From contig CAKTEQ010000002.1 of assembly GCA_934552825.1 (NCBI GenBank), positions 62,001-126,000 of the forward strand: a DNA stretch of 64,000 nucleotides, in the 5' to 3' direction. A program made the translations under genes and the position numbers. Shown in pieces: positions 7,158 to 15,238 of the stretch. Position 1 is the first letter of the stretch; every line of letters starts with the position of its first letter. The notes under the pieces are model-generated. The model worked only from the letters and a program-made list of their open reading frames with translations, searched no databases and had not been told where the DNA came from. This DNA comes from an uncultured Oscillospiraceae bacterium. Its GTDB lineage: Bacteria > Bacillota > Clostridia > Oscillospirales > Oscillospiraceae.

Positions 7158-8066
7158 TCAGAATTTTGCGTTTACAAGTTCTTTGAATTCTATCATCTGG
7201 GATTCCAGTTCGTCATCCGGCGTCTCGGTATCACCCTCGTACTGCCGGTCCAGACGGACGTATTTGCTCTGGCAGAGCTTGTTGTATTTCAGCAGCTCCA
7301 TGCGCTCCTGCTTTAGCTCCTCTTTTACAAAAAGCGCGATTTTCTCCAATTCCTCATCGTTGTCGTTAAATCCCGGTATCACGGGCGTCCGGATGAGCAT
7401 ATCCTTCCCGAGAGCCGCCGTGCGCCGCGCGTTCTCAAGTATCAGCTCGTTGGGAACGCCGGTGCACCTCTTGTGCAGCTCCGGATCGATGCACTTGATA
7501 TCCATATAAACAAGATCCGTGTGCTCCAGAATTCGTTCAAACACCTCCCACTTGGCAAAGGCGCAGGTCTCGATAGTTGTATGTATTCCCTCTTCCCTGC
7601 ATCTTTTCAGTATCTCAGCCGCAAACGCTGGCTGTGCCACCGGATCTCCTCCGGAAACTGTAACACCGCCGCCGGAGGTCTTGTAAAAATTAACATCTCT
7701 TCTTACAACGGCAAGAACATCATCCACGGCCATGGCCTTACCCATTACGCTGCGTGCCTCCTGAGGGCAAACCTCAGAGCATTTACCGCAGCATACGCAT
7801 TTATCCCGGTCCACAGTGACAATGCCGTCGTCATTGTAGAAATTCGCATGAGTCGGGCACCCAGGTATGCATGCTCCGCAGGAAACACAGCGTTCAGCTG
7901 TAACGAACAGCTCCGGTGTGCTCTTCTGGGACTCAGGGTTCTGGCACCAGAAGCATCTCAGAGGACATCCCTTGAGAAACACCGTAGTGCGTATACCCGG
8001 ACCGTCGTGTATTGAGTAGCGCTGAATGTTATAGACCATCCCGCGCTGCCGGTCGTTATCTGCCAT
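7158..8066 (-). CDS. Glycyl radical enzyme activating enzyme (radical SAM)
   Basis: A 302-residue activase. The radical SAM cluster is C-x3-C-x2-C in GCPLRCFWCQNPES (about residues 34-41). Two ferredoxin-like clusters follow (CVSCGACIPGC and CVCCGKCSEVC, residues about 58-110), as in activases of dehydratase- or lyase-type glycyl radical enzymes but not in that of pyruvate formate-lyase. GGVTVSGGDPVAQP matches the usual GG(G/V)TxSGGEP loop, with Asp in place of Glu. The enzyme makes a 5'-deoxyadenosyl radical that abstracts hydrogen from the partner's glycine. It lies 61 bp after the glycyl radical enzyme, so both are surely paired. Confidence 0.93.
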   Translation of the reverse strand: MADNDRQRGMVYNIQRYSIHDGPGIRTTVFLKGCPLRCFWCQNPESQKSTPELFVTAERCVSCGACIPGCPTHANFYNDDGIVTVDRDKCVCCGKCSEVCPQEARSVMGKAMAVDDVLAVVRRDVNFYKTSGGGVTVSGGDPVAQPAFAAEILKRCREEGIHTTIETCAFAKWEVFERILEHTDLVYMDIKCIDPELHKRCTGVPNELILENARRTAALGKDMLIRTPVIPGFNDNDEELEKIALFVKEELKQERMELLKYNKLCQSKYVRLDRQYEGDTETPDDELESQMIEFKELVNAKF

Positions 8067-8127
8067 ATCCGTCCCTTTCTCCCCTTCGGGGGCGGGAGAC
8101 CTGAGTCTCCCGCTTTATCGGAGGAAG

Positions 8128-10521
8128 TCAAATTTCGTTTTCGGTTCTTGTGATAAGTTCTTTCTGCAGGTTGGGTATCAGCTCAACGAAGAACGCGCTG
8201 TATCCCGCGACGCGGACAAGGAGGCTTCTATGCTTATCCGGGTTTGCCTGTGCGTCGATAAGCGTCTCTTTGCTGACGATGTTGAACTGGATGTGCTTGC
8301 CCGTACCGGCAAAGTATGTCTTTATGAGCGCCGCCAACTTCATGCGGTCCTCAGGAGTCTTCATCGTGTTGCCATTGAACTTCATGTTTGTCAGAGTAGA
8401 CACGAGCTCTATCTGGTCGATCTTATTTGCGGAGTTGATGACCGCTGTGGGACCATTCGTGTCGGCACCCTGGCAGGGGGACATAGAACCGTCCGCAAGG
8501 GGGTCATCCGCATAGCGGCCGTCGGGCAGCGCGCCTGTTCCGTGACCGCCGCCTACGTGAACGCCGACGGAATAAGCGCCGGGGCAATAGTGAGTCCCGA
8601 AGCCCGCGGAGTAAGCGTCGTTGCTTCTCACGGACTCTGCCCACCAGTGATAGACGTTATATGCAATAGTGTCCACATAATCGTCATCATTGCCGTACTT
8701 AGGAGCATTGAGAAGTATCTTCCTAACATCCTCATACCCTTCAAAGTTCGCGTGGAGCGCCTCAAGCAGCGTTCCCGCGTCAACGCTCTTGTCCTCGTAT
8801 ACGCACTTCTTGAGCGCTGCGAGAGAGTCAATGAGATCCTGTACGCCAACAGCATTGTGGTACTGGAGATTATATTTCGCGCCGGAGCCGGCAGCCGTGG
8901 ACCCCACCTTGATGCAGTTATCGATAAGCGCATCTGTGAATGCCGCGCTGTAGCTGTCGTCGCGGTATGCGCGCTGGAAGTTGGAGTGGCGTGTGGCTAT
9001 CCGGGAGCCGTACTCAAGCTGTACCTTGAAGGCTTCCACAAGCTCTTCATATGTCTTGAAATCCTCGAATTTGCCTGTGTGAGGACCTATCTGCTTCTTG
9101 GATTTAAATGGGTCGAAACCATCGTTGAGCGCCAGTTCAAGGCACTTTACAAGATTGATAAACACGGGATAACCGGGCGCCGTCTTGCCGGGGATTACCG
9201 CCTGGACGCAGCCTCCGATGCAGTAGTTATTGGCATCTTCTTCAGATACGCCGTACTGCTTCAGACAGGCGATATGTGCCTTATCGTTGAAGAACGCGGG
9301 GTACCCGCCGCCAAGCGCCGCAACTTCCACAGCGCGGTTGAGGAACTCCTCAGGCATGTTCTCGTTATATCTCACGGATAGCGTGGGATGGGGTATTCTT
9401 AGCTGTTCCGCAGCATCCAGGAACAGATAGGACAGCTCGTTTACTGTGCAGTTGCCCTGTCCGTCCGTACCGCCGATGGTAATATTATGGAACTGAGCCT
9501 CGCCGGAGGTATTGTTGAAGAAGTTCTTGTTGCTGAGCTGACGGAAGGTATTTTCCTTCACACGGAAGCACTGGAGAATATCAAGAGCCTTCTCCTTATC
9601 GATTATGCCGGCGTCCATATCGTGCTTATAGAGGGGATACAGATACTGGTCGCAGCGCCCGGGAGAAACGCCGTCGCCGCGTGTATCGAGGTACACAAAG
9701 ATCTGGGAGAAATATGTTACCTGCACCGCCTCGTGGAAGCTGCGTGCGGGATTCTCGGGCACGTTGTCGCAGACCTCAGCCATCTGGAGCAATTCAGCCT
9801 TTCTGAACTCATCCTCCGTCTCGGCGGCCGTGTCACGGCAGAGCTGCGCGCAGCGCTTGCCATATGCTATGCCGCCCTCCAAAGCGAGCTTCCATCCCTT
9901 AAGATTATATACCTTGTGGAGGGATGCACTGTCAAGAATATGTGTGTTTGCAAGCTCTTCGTCGATCTCGGCGATGATACCCTTGTAGCCCTTTTCGATG
10001 ACCTTGGGAACATCGACACAGTAGTATCCGCCGTGGCGCGCCCTTGCTGTTATCCAGGGGCTGACCCATGCCTCGTCCTCGCCCAGCAGGTTCAGCTTCT
10101 CAACAAATTCCTTCGGCAGGAACTTGAGATACTGATCCTCGCAGCACTTGTCTTTCCAGTACTCGGCGATCTCAAGGATCATCTTCTCATCGTGCTCATC
10201 CTTGGCCATTGCCTTGAGTGCGGGCTGATTTGCGCCGTCCTCAAGGAGAAATTTGGACTCATATTCGGGATACCACTCACCGTACATGGACTTGCTGGAA
10301 TAACTGCCGCATATGAGCTGCTGATCGTCGATATAAAGAGGAATATTTTCAAGGACATGCTTCATCGCGAGACCCCTGCGTATAGCTACGGGGTTGCCGT
10401 CGCTCTGCTTCCAGGATTCCGTAAAGAGACGTGCTCTGTCAAGTGATACGCCTGCATGGTCACGGTTGTACAAAATATTATTCCAAAGATAATCACAGCG
10501 TCTTAAAACTTTATTTTCCAT
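8128..10521 (-). CDS. Glycyl radical enzyme of unassigned substrate
   Basis: A 797-residue member of the glycyl radical superfamily, normal length. The C-terminal glycyl loop is RVAGYSAFF with the radical Gly at 773. The thiyl-radical cysteine is C438 in NYCIGGCVQ; another Cys (434) lies close by. Known dehydratases, decarboxylases, choline lyase and sulfite lyases have C-x-E here; this one has Gln 440. Other pocket positions differ too: the ESNGHSxSPGR motif reads DTRGDGVSPGR (residues 279-289), the GHxxxD motif reads GYYCVD (165-170), and the Asp after GKTxGxx is replaced by Pro 452. It is therefore neither a clear diol dehydratase nor a choline lyase, and lacks the adjacent Cys pair of pyruvate formate-lyase. 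Activase and binding protein follow; a LysR regulator is divergent. Confidence 0.9.
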   Translation of the reverse strand: MENKVLRRCDYLWNNILYNRDHAGVSLDRARLFTESWKQSDGNPVAIRRGLAMKHVLENIPLYIDDQQLICGSYSSKSMYGEWYPEYESKFLLEDGANQPALKAMAKDEHDEKMILEIAEYWKDKCCEDQYLKFLPKEFVEKLNLLGEDEAWVSPWITARARHGGYYCVDVPKVIEKGYKGIIAEIDEELANTHILDSASLHKVYNLKGWKLALEGGIAYGKRCAQLCRDTAAETEDEFRKAELLQMAEVCDNVPENPARSFHEAVQVTYFSQIFVYLDTRGDGVSPGRCDQYLYPLYKHDMDAGIIDKEKALDILQCFRVKENTFRQLSNKNFFNNTSGEAQFHNITIGGTDGQGNCTVNELSYLFLDAAEQLRIPHPTLSVRYNENMPEEFLNRAVEVAALGGGYPAFFNDKAHIACLKQYGVSEEDANNYCIGGCVQAVIPGKTAPGYPVFINLVKCLELALNDGFDPFKSKKQIGPHTGKFEDFKTYEELVEAFKVQLEYGSRIATRHSNFQRAYRDDSYSAAFTDALIDNCIKVGSTAAGSGAKYNLQYHNAVGVQDLIDSLAALKKCVYEDKSVDAGTLLEALHANFEGYEDVRKILLNAPKYGNDDDYVDTIAYNVYHWWAESVRSNDAYSAGFGTHYCPGAYSVGVHVGGGHGTGALPDGRYADDPLADGSMSPCQGADTNGPTAVINSANKIDQIELVSTLTNMKFNGNTMKTPEDRMKLAALIKTYFAGTGKHIQFNIVSKETLIDAQANPDKHRSLLVRVAGYSAFFVELIPNLQKELITRTENEI

Positions 10522-10772
10522 TCAAACACCTGCTTTCATGTAATTCTGGCTGGCGGAACTTTATGTCTCCCGCCTGCTTCTGTAACAAGGATATCATCCG
10601 TTTTCAGGTTTGTGAAATATCGTTTTCAACTTAATCCGCTGCACATTGATGCATCACACTTATGCATTTTCCGGCATAATTTTTCTACATCGGCGACTGT
10701 CACCTTGTAATTGCAAAATATTATGGGTGCTGTATAATAATTATAGTATGAGAGATACAGGAGGCGGCAGAC
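10522..10772. promoter_or_regulatory. Divergent control region between the glycyl radical enzyme and lysR, with ATGCAT palindromes
   Basis: For the LysR gene TTGCAA (10711-10716), a 16-bp spacer and TATAAT (10733-10738) form a plausible sigma-A promoter. TGATGCATCA (10647-10656) is a perfect palindrome and a second ATGCAT lies at 10662-10667, 13 bp away centre to centre; these are candidate LysR binding sites midway between the genes. No clear promoter for the enzyme could be picked on the minus strand. Confidence 0.5.
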
Positions 10773-11681
10773 ATGACCTTTGAACAGCTTCATTATTTTG
10801 TTGAAATATCAAAGGATATGAATTTTACCAAAACAGCAAACAGACTATACATAAGCCAGTCTACTCTCAGCCGTCAGATAGCGGCGCTGGAGAACAGTCT
10901 CGGCACTCAGCTCTTGATACGTGATACACGAAGCGTTGAGCTCACCCAGGCTGGCACGCTCCTGGCGAGCGAGGGCGATAAGCTCCTTAAGAGCAAGCGA
11001 GCGCTCGAGGAGATGATATGGCACGTGGGCGAGTCCCTCACAGGCAAGATAAGCATCTCCACGTTCTCTATGCAGAACAACACAGTGTATCAGTTCTGCT
11101 ACCGCTTCCAGATGAAATACCCGGATATCATGCTCAGCCTTAATCAGCAGGTGTACGGAACCACAGTGCAGCAGCTTCAGGAGAATCGCGCCGACTTCTG
11201 CGTGGGTATGTCCTGCGAATTTGACGGCGCACCGCCAGACATTGAATATATCCCCCTCTGGAAGGGGCGGTACTGCGTTATAGTCGACGATAATCACCCC
11301 CTCGCTGATAAGGAATTCATTACCCCCGAAGATATGGCCGGCGTGAACGTTATCATGGCCAGAAAACCGGCGGGGAGCAAAATGTGCATTGAGCTTCATA
11401 ATCAGCTTGGTATAGACACGGATAAAAAGATAAGCCCCGCCTGCCCGGAAACGCTGGAGGACCTCATTCTTCAGGTAAAGGCAGGGCTCGGTGCCGCAAT
11501 ACTGCCGGATATGCTATACCACAGCAACGAGGGATACAAGGCGCTGCCCATAAGAGGTGTGGAAAGCGAATTCAATATTGTAATGGCCTGGAGCCGCAAC
11601 AATGTTAACCCTAATATGGGCAAGTTCAAGGAGCTTCTCATGGACGCTGTATCCAACGGCTTTTTCTCCTCAGATGAGTGA
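10773..11681 (+). CDS. LysR-family transcriptional regulator
   Basis: A 302-residue LysR regulator. The N-terminal winged helix-turn-helix is typical (MTFEQLHYFVEISKDMNFTK, then NRLYISQSTLSRQIAALE near residues 22-41), followed by a two-lobe effector domain from about residue 90 with IPLWKGRYCVIVDDNHPLA and a glycine-rich hinge (VKAGLGAAILPD). LysR proteins commonly control a divergent operon using its substrate or an intermediate as co-inducer, so control of the glycyl radical enzyme locus is the natural inference. AGGAGG lies about 8 bases before the ATG. It may be co-transcribed with the radical SAM gene that follows, whose start lies 13 bp past this stop. Confidence 0.92.
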   Translation: MTFEQLHYFVEISKDMNFTKTANRLYISQSTLSRQIAALENSLGTQLLIRDTRSVELTQAGTLLASEGDKLLKSKRALEEMIWHVGESLTGKISISTFSMQNNTVYQFCYRFQMKYPDIMLSLNQQVYGTTVQQLQENRADFCVGMSCEFDGAPPDIEYIPLWKGRYCVIVDDNHPLADKEFITPEDMAGVNVIMARKPAGSKMCIELHNQLGIDTDKKISPACPETLEDLILQVKAGLGAAILPDMLYHSNEGYKALPIRGVESEFNIVMAWSRNNVNPNMGKFKELLMDAVSNGFFSSDE

Positions 11682-11694
11682 GGGCGGGGATATT

Positions 11695-12618
11695 ATGCTT
11701 CCTTATTCAGATAACAACAAGCGCTACTATACGCTCAGCAGCTACAACTGGCGCACGTACGGCAGAAAAATGCAGAAGGCCGCCATAAACGCCGGGCTCA
11801 CCTGCCCGAATATTGACGGAACAAAGGGCCGCGGCGGATGTATTTTCTGCAGCGGCGGCAGCGGATACTTCACCTCCCCGGGAGGCACTCATATTACCGG
11901 GCAGCTCGACAGCGAGATCCACCGTATCCGCCTCAAGGACAGTAGCTGCGGCATAATCGCCTATTTCCAGTCCAACTCAAATACATATGCTCCCGTCAAT
12001 GTACTGCGCGAGCTGTATAATACCGCCCTGATGGATAATCGGGTGGACGCTCTGTCCGTGGCCACCCGTCCGGATTGCCTTTCCCGTGACATAATAGAAC
12101 TGCTTCGGTCTGTCGGTACCGAGAAGCCTCTTACCGTTGAGCTTGGTTTGCAGACAATTCACGATTCCACTGCGGAGAAGATCAACAGGTGCCACAGTTA
12201 TGAAGAATTCCTGACCGGGTACTCCGCTCTTAAAGACGCCGGAATCAGAGTGTGCGTACATATCATAAACGGGCTGCCAGGGGAGACTACGGAAATGATG
12301 CTCACTACCGCCCGTGAAATCGGAAGGCTCTGTCCTGACGCAGTTAAAATCCATCTGCTCCACATTATCCGCGGCACCGCGTTGGAAAAGGAATACTCCG
12401 CCGGGCGCTACGTGCCCATGGATATAAGCGAATATATTCTGACTACCGTCAATCAACTTCGTGTTCTTCCTCCTAATACCGTTATAGAGCGTCTCACCGG
12501 GGACGGAGATAAGCACACGCTGACAGCTCCTTTGTGGAGCCGGGACAAGATACGTGTCCTCGGTTCCATAGATAAGCTCATGGCATTAATGGACGCCCGC
12601 CAGGGCGACAGCATATAA
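11695..12618 (+). CDS. TIGR01212-type radical SAM protein (YhcC/YtqA-like)
   Basis: A 307-residue protein beginning MLPYSDNNKRYYTLSSYN. The cluster-binding pattern is that of the YhcC/YtqA group: LTCPNIDGTKGRGGCIFCSG near residues 34-54, with the three cysteines widely then closely spaced (C-x13-C-x2-C). GLQTIHDSTAEKINRCHS and HIINGLPGETTEMML are also family text. The reaction is not known. I preferred the ATG at 11695 with GGGGA just upstream; an in-frame ATG at 11674 overlaps the lysR stop and has no good ribosome site. A link to the glycyl radical locus is only positional. Confidence 0.88.
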   Translation: MLPYSDNNKRYYTLSSYNWRTYGRKMQKAAINAGLTCPNIDGTKGRGGCIFCSGGSGYFTSPGGTHITGQLDSEIHRIRLKDSSCGIIAYFQSNSNTYAPVNVLRELYNTALMDNRVDALSVATRPDCLSRDIIELLRSVGTEKPLTVELGLQTIHDSTAEKINRCHSYEEFLTGYSALKDAGIRVCVHIINGLPGETTEMMLTTAREIGRLCPDAVKIHLLHIIRGTALEKEYSAGRYVPMDISEYILTTVNQLRVLPPNTVIERLTGDGDKHTLTAPLWSRDKIRVLGSIDKLMALMDARQGDSI

Positions 12619-12662
12619 AAAAGACCTCGCTGGAGAATTAAATCACCAACGAGGTCTTTTTT
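12617..12662. terminator. Bidirectional terminator
   Basis: A 13-bp perfect stem (AAAAAAGACCTCG / CGAGGTCTTTTTT) with a 20-nt loop between the convergent radical SAM and UPF0340 genes. It overlaps the radical SAM stop codon. Confidence 0.9.
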
Positions 12663-12664
12663 AT

Positions 12665-13225
12665 TTATTCGTGATATACGGCACGGCTGCCGCCGATGAA
12701 TTTCTCCCGTGTCCGGGCGCAGATTATTCCGGCTTCGCCGATATTCTTAATGCTCAGCCGCACCGGCACCGCCACGTCCCGAAGGTGCATGCCTATGAGT
12801 GTCCCCCCGATATCTATTCCCGCGTGGGCTCGTATATGCTCCACGGCCGCGGGCGACGTAAAGTTCTCATAAGCGGTGGTAGCAAAAGAGCCTCCCGCCT
12901 TCGGCTGGGGCACAACGTTCACCGTTTCAAGACCATATTTTTCCGCAGCCTCATGCTCTATGATAATTGCCCTGTTGAGGTGCTCGCAGCACTGCGCCGC
13001 AAGGTATATCCCCCGCTCTTTCAATACTGGGTAAATACCGTTGAACGCCGCTCGCGCCGCTTCAATGCTGGATGCCTTGCCGATCTGCCCGCCGACTATC
13101 TCGCTGGAGGAGCAGCCAACGACGAAGATATCGCCTTTTTTCATATTCGCGGCGTCAAGCAGCTCGGTCACAGCCCGCCGCGCCTGGGCTTCGATCTGTT
13201 CAAGCACGCCTGTCGCCTCACTCAT
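12665..13225 (-). CDS. UPF0340/TIGR01440 family protein (YwlG-like)
   Basis: A 186-residue protein of the YwlG family. Its recognisable text is VVGCSSSEIVGGQIGKASS near residue 37, AAQCCEHLNRAIIIE near 76, PQPKAGGSFATTAYE near 107, and HIRAHAGIDIGGTLIGMH. In Bacillus subtilis ywlG lies close to upp, glyA and the threonylcarbamoyl-adenosine gene ywlC (sua5); here sua5 is three genes upstream, which partly preserves the neighbourhood. Function is unknown. The start overlaps the end of the aminopeptidase gene by 8 bp, showing translational coupling. Confidence 0.9.
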   Translation of the reverse strand: MSEATGVLEQIEAQARRAVTELLDAANMKKGDIFVVGCSSSEIVGGQIGKASSIEAARAAFNGIYPVLKERGIYLAAQCCEHLNRAIIIEHEAAEKYGLETVNVVPQPKAGGSFATTAYENFTSPAAVEHIRAHAGIDIGGTLIGMHLRDVAVPVRLSIKNIGEAGIICARTREKFIGGSRAVYHE

Positions 13226-14615
13226 TGTAGAGCGCCAGAACAGCTCTGTATGTCATATAGGCGTCCAGCTTGGATACTACCTCGAAGGGGGCATGCATGG
13301 AGAGCACGGGTACGCCCGCGTCAATAGTCTCAATATTGCGCTGGGCCATGAACATCGCGACTGTGCCGCCGCCGCCCTGATCGACCTTACCTAGCTCAGC
13401 CATCTGCCAGATGACTTCATTCGCTTCAAACAGCGCGCGCATTTTGCCGACAAGCTCAGCATTCGCGTCGTTTGAACCGGACTTGCCGCGGGAGCCTGTG
13501 TATTTGCAGATGCCGACGCCGTAGTTTATGAGGGCGTTGTTGCGCTTGTCTGACACTTCCGGAAAATTGGGATCAAAAGCATTGCATACGTCGCAGGACA
13601 GGCAGCAGGAATTTTCAAAGCATCGTCTGATATCCACATTCTGAGCCGCGCAGAGATCCTCGACGAAAGTCTCGAAGGCTCTGGACTTCATGCCTGTGAC
13701 ACCCTCGGAACCGATCTCCTCCTTGTCCGCAAGAACGCACATAGCTGTTTTGCCCGGTCTCTCTGCGTCCAGAAGTGCCTTGAGGGATGCATAGGAGCAG
13801 ACCCTGTCATCGTGGCCGTAGCCGCCGATAAGAGATCTGTCAAAGCCCACGTCACAGGCGGGACCCGCTGGTACGGCGCACAGCTCAGCAGAGAGGAAAT
13901 CCTCCTCTGTGATGCCGTATCTGTCATTGAGGATAGACATGACCGCGAGCTTCACTTTCTCGCCGTCGCAGTCAGCATAGGGTGTGCTGCCGATGAGTAT
14001 GTTCAGACCTTCGCCGGTAATGCCCTCCGCGAGAGACTTCTTGTTCTGGTCAGCGCTCAGGTGGGGCAGCAGGTCTGTGATAACGAATTTGGGGTCGTCC
14101 TCCTCGCAGCCTATCTGTATCTCAATCGTCTCCCCGTTCTTCAGCGCCACAACGCCGTGGAGCTCCAGGGGGATAGTTACCCACTGATACTTCTTGATAC
14201 CGCCATAGTAATGGGTCTTGAAATACGCCATCTCACCATCCTCGTAGAGAGGATTCTGCTTCAGATCCAGGCGCGGGCAGTCGATATGAGCGGCAGAAAT
14301 GTTGATGCCTTCATTAAGCGACTTTGTGCCTATCACAGCTGCAAGAACAGACTTGCCGCGGTTTACACGGTAAACCTTGTCACCGGGCTTTACAGTCATG
14401 CCATGGGTAAATTCGCTGAAGCCGTTTGCCTTCAGCAGGGCGACTGTCTCGTTTGCCGCCTCACGCTCTGTCTTGGAGTTTGTGAGAAAGACCTTATATG
14501 CCTCCGCATACTTGTCAATCTCCGCGGCAGTTTCAGCGCTGATGCGCTCATAGCCATTCTTTCTGTTGTAGAACAGCTTCTCTTTCATCTGTTCTGCAAG
14601 CTTTTTCTCTTCCAT
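13218..14615 (-). CDS. M18 family aminopeptidase (aspartyl aminopeptidase type)
   Basis: A 465-residue M18 zinc aminopeptidase. Metal-binding and catalytic regions are visible: ISAAHIDCPRLDLKQ (first metal His and Asp, about residue 80-93), GYGHDDRVCSYASLKAL (bridging Asp), LADKEEIGSEGVTGM (catalytic Glu and metal Glu, about residue 300), and MHAPFEVVSKLDAYMTYRA at the end (last metal His). The enzyme removes N-terminal residues, often acidic ones, in the cytosol and usually forms dodecamers. I use the ATG at 14615, which overlaps the coaE stop as TGATG; a GTG one codon earlier is also possible. AAGGAGG lies upstream. Confidence 0.92.
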   Translation of the reverse strand: MEEKKLAEQMKEKLFYNRKNGYERISAETAAEIDKYAEAYKVFLTNSKTEREAANETVALLKANGFSEFTHGMTVKPGDKVYRVNRGKSVLAAVIGTKSLNEGINISAAHIDCPRLDLKQNPLYEDGEMAYFKTHYYGGIKKYQWVTIPLELHGVVALKNGETIEIQIGCEEDDPKFVITDLLPHLSADQNKKSLAEGITGEGLNILIGSTPYADCDGEKVKLAVMSILNDRYGITEEDFLSAELCAVPAGPACDVGFDRSLIGGYGHDDRVCSYASLKALLDAERPGKTAMCVLADKEEIGSEGVTGMKSRAFETFVEDLCAAQNVDIRRCFENSCCLSCDVCNAFDPNFPEVSDKRNNALINYGVGICKYTGSRGKSGSNDANAELVGKMRALFEANEVIWQMAELGKVDQGGGGTVAMFMAQRNIETIDAGVPVLSMHAPFEVVSKLDAYMTYRAVLALYNE

Positions 14616-15229
14616 CACAGTTCTTCCTCCTTAGAAATTCCGTTTAATAATTCACTGACCATGGCGGCGCACTCTTCTTCAAAAAGCTTCATGTCGTCGC
14701 CGTTGTTCTCTATGATCATGTCGCAGTTTTCTATAAAATACTCATTACTCTTCTGAGAAGCTATCCTTGACGCCGCGTACTCTGCAGATATTCCGTCCCG
14801 CGCCATTATCCTGCGCAGACGCACGTCACTGTCCGCAATGACGCCGATAATGCGGTGACAAAAATCCCCGAGACCGCTCTCTATAAGCTGAATAGCGTCG
14901 ATACCGAGTATTTCCCTGCCCACGGACTTCTCATCAAGTATCTGGCTGCGTACTCCCTCCCGTATATAGGTGCGTGTTATTCTGCTCAGATCCTCAAGAC
15001 CAGTACTGTCCTTAAACACGATGGCGCCAAGCTTTTTAGTGTCGAGACTCCCGTTTTCCACGATCCCCGGGAAGCGCTTTTCTATATCCCCCAGCATTGC
15101 CATATCCGTTTTGAGCATTTCATGGTAAAGTGCATCGCAGTCGATCACCTTTGCTCCCAGTCCAGCAAGATATTTTAGTACAGTGGTCTTGCCGCAGCCA
15201 GTACCGCCGGTTATTCCGATTATCTTCAT
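14615..15229 (-). CDS. coaE: Dephospho-CoA kinase
   Basis: A 204-residue enzyme that phosphorylates the ribose 3'-OH of dephospho-CoA, the last step of CoA synthesis. Walker A is GGTGCGKTT at residues 8-16, followed by the substrate-binding VIDCDALYHEML. The lid and nucleotide regions (GIDAIQLIESGLGDFCHRIIGV, RIMARDGISAEYAASRI) are in place. Length is normal. It lies 9 bp after sua5 and overlaps the start of the aminopeptidase gene. Confidence 0.95.
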   Translation of the reverse strand: MKIIGITGGTGCGKTTVLKYLAGLGAKVIDCDALYHEMLKTDMAMLGDIEKRFPGIVENGSLDTKKLGAIVFKDSTGLEDLSRITRTYIREGVRSQILDEKSVGREILGIDAIQLIESGLGDFCHRIIGVIADSDVRLRRIMARDGISAEYAASRIASQKSNEYFIENCDMIIENNGDDMKLFEEECAAMVSELLNGISKEEEL

Positions 15230-15238
15230 TCAAACACC

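Noticed and set aside
8230..9381. Long plus-strand open frame opposite the glycyl radical enzyme gene
   Set aside because: It mirrors the codon pattern of the real gene, has no ribosome site, and its translation shows no family features.
9487..10446. Second plus-strand frame opposite the 5' part of the glycyl radical enzyme gene
   Set aside because: It is antisense to strongly coding sequence, with no start signal and no recognisable motifs.
8128..10521. Calling the glycyl radical enzyme pyruvate formate-lyase
   Set aside because: The active site has GCVQ and not the adjacent Cys-Cys pair of pyruvate formate-lyase, and the activase has two extra ferredoxin clusters.
8128..10521. Calling the enzyme a choline lyase or glycerol/propanediol dehydratase
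   Set aside because: Glu after the Cys and the His/Ser substrate ligands are replaced, and no microcompartment, alcohol or aldehyde dehydrogenase genes are nearby.
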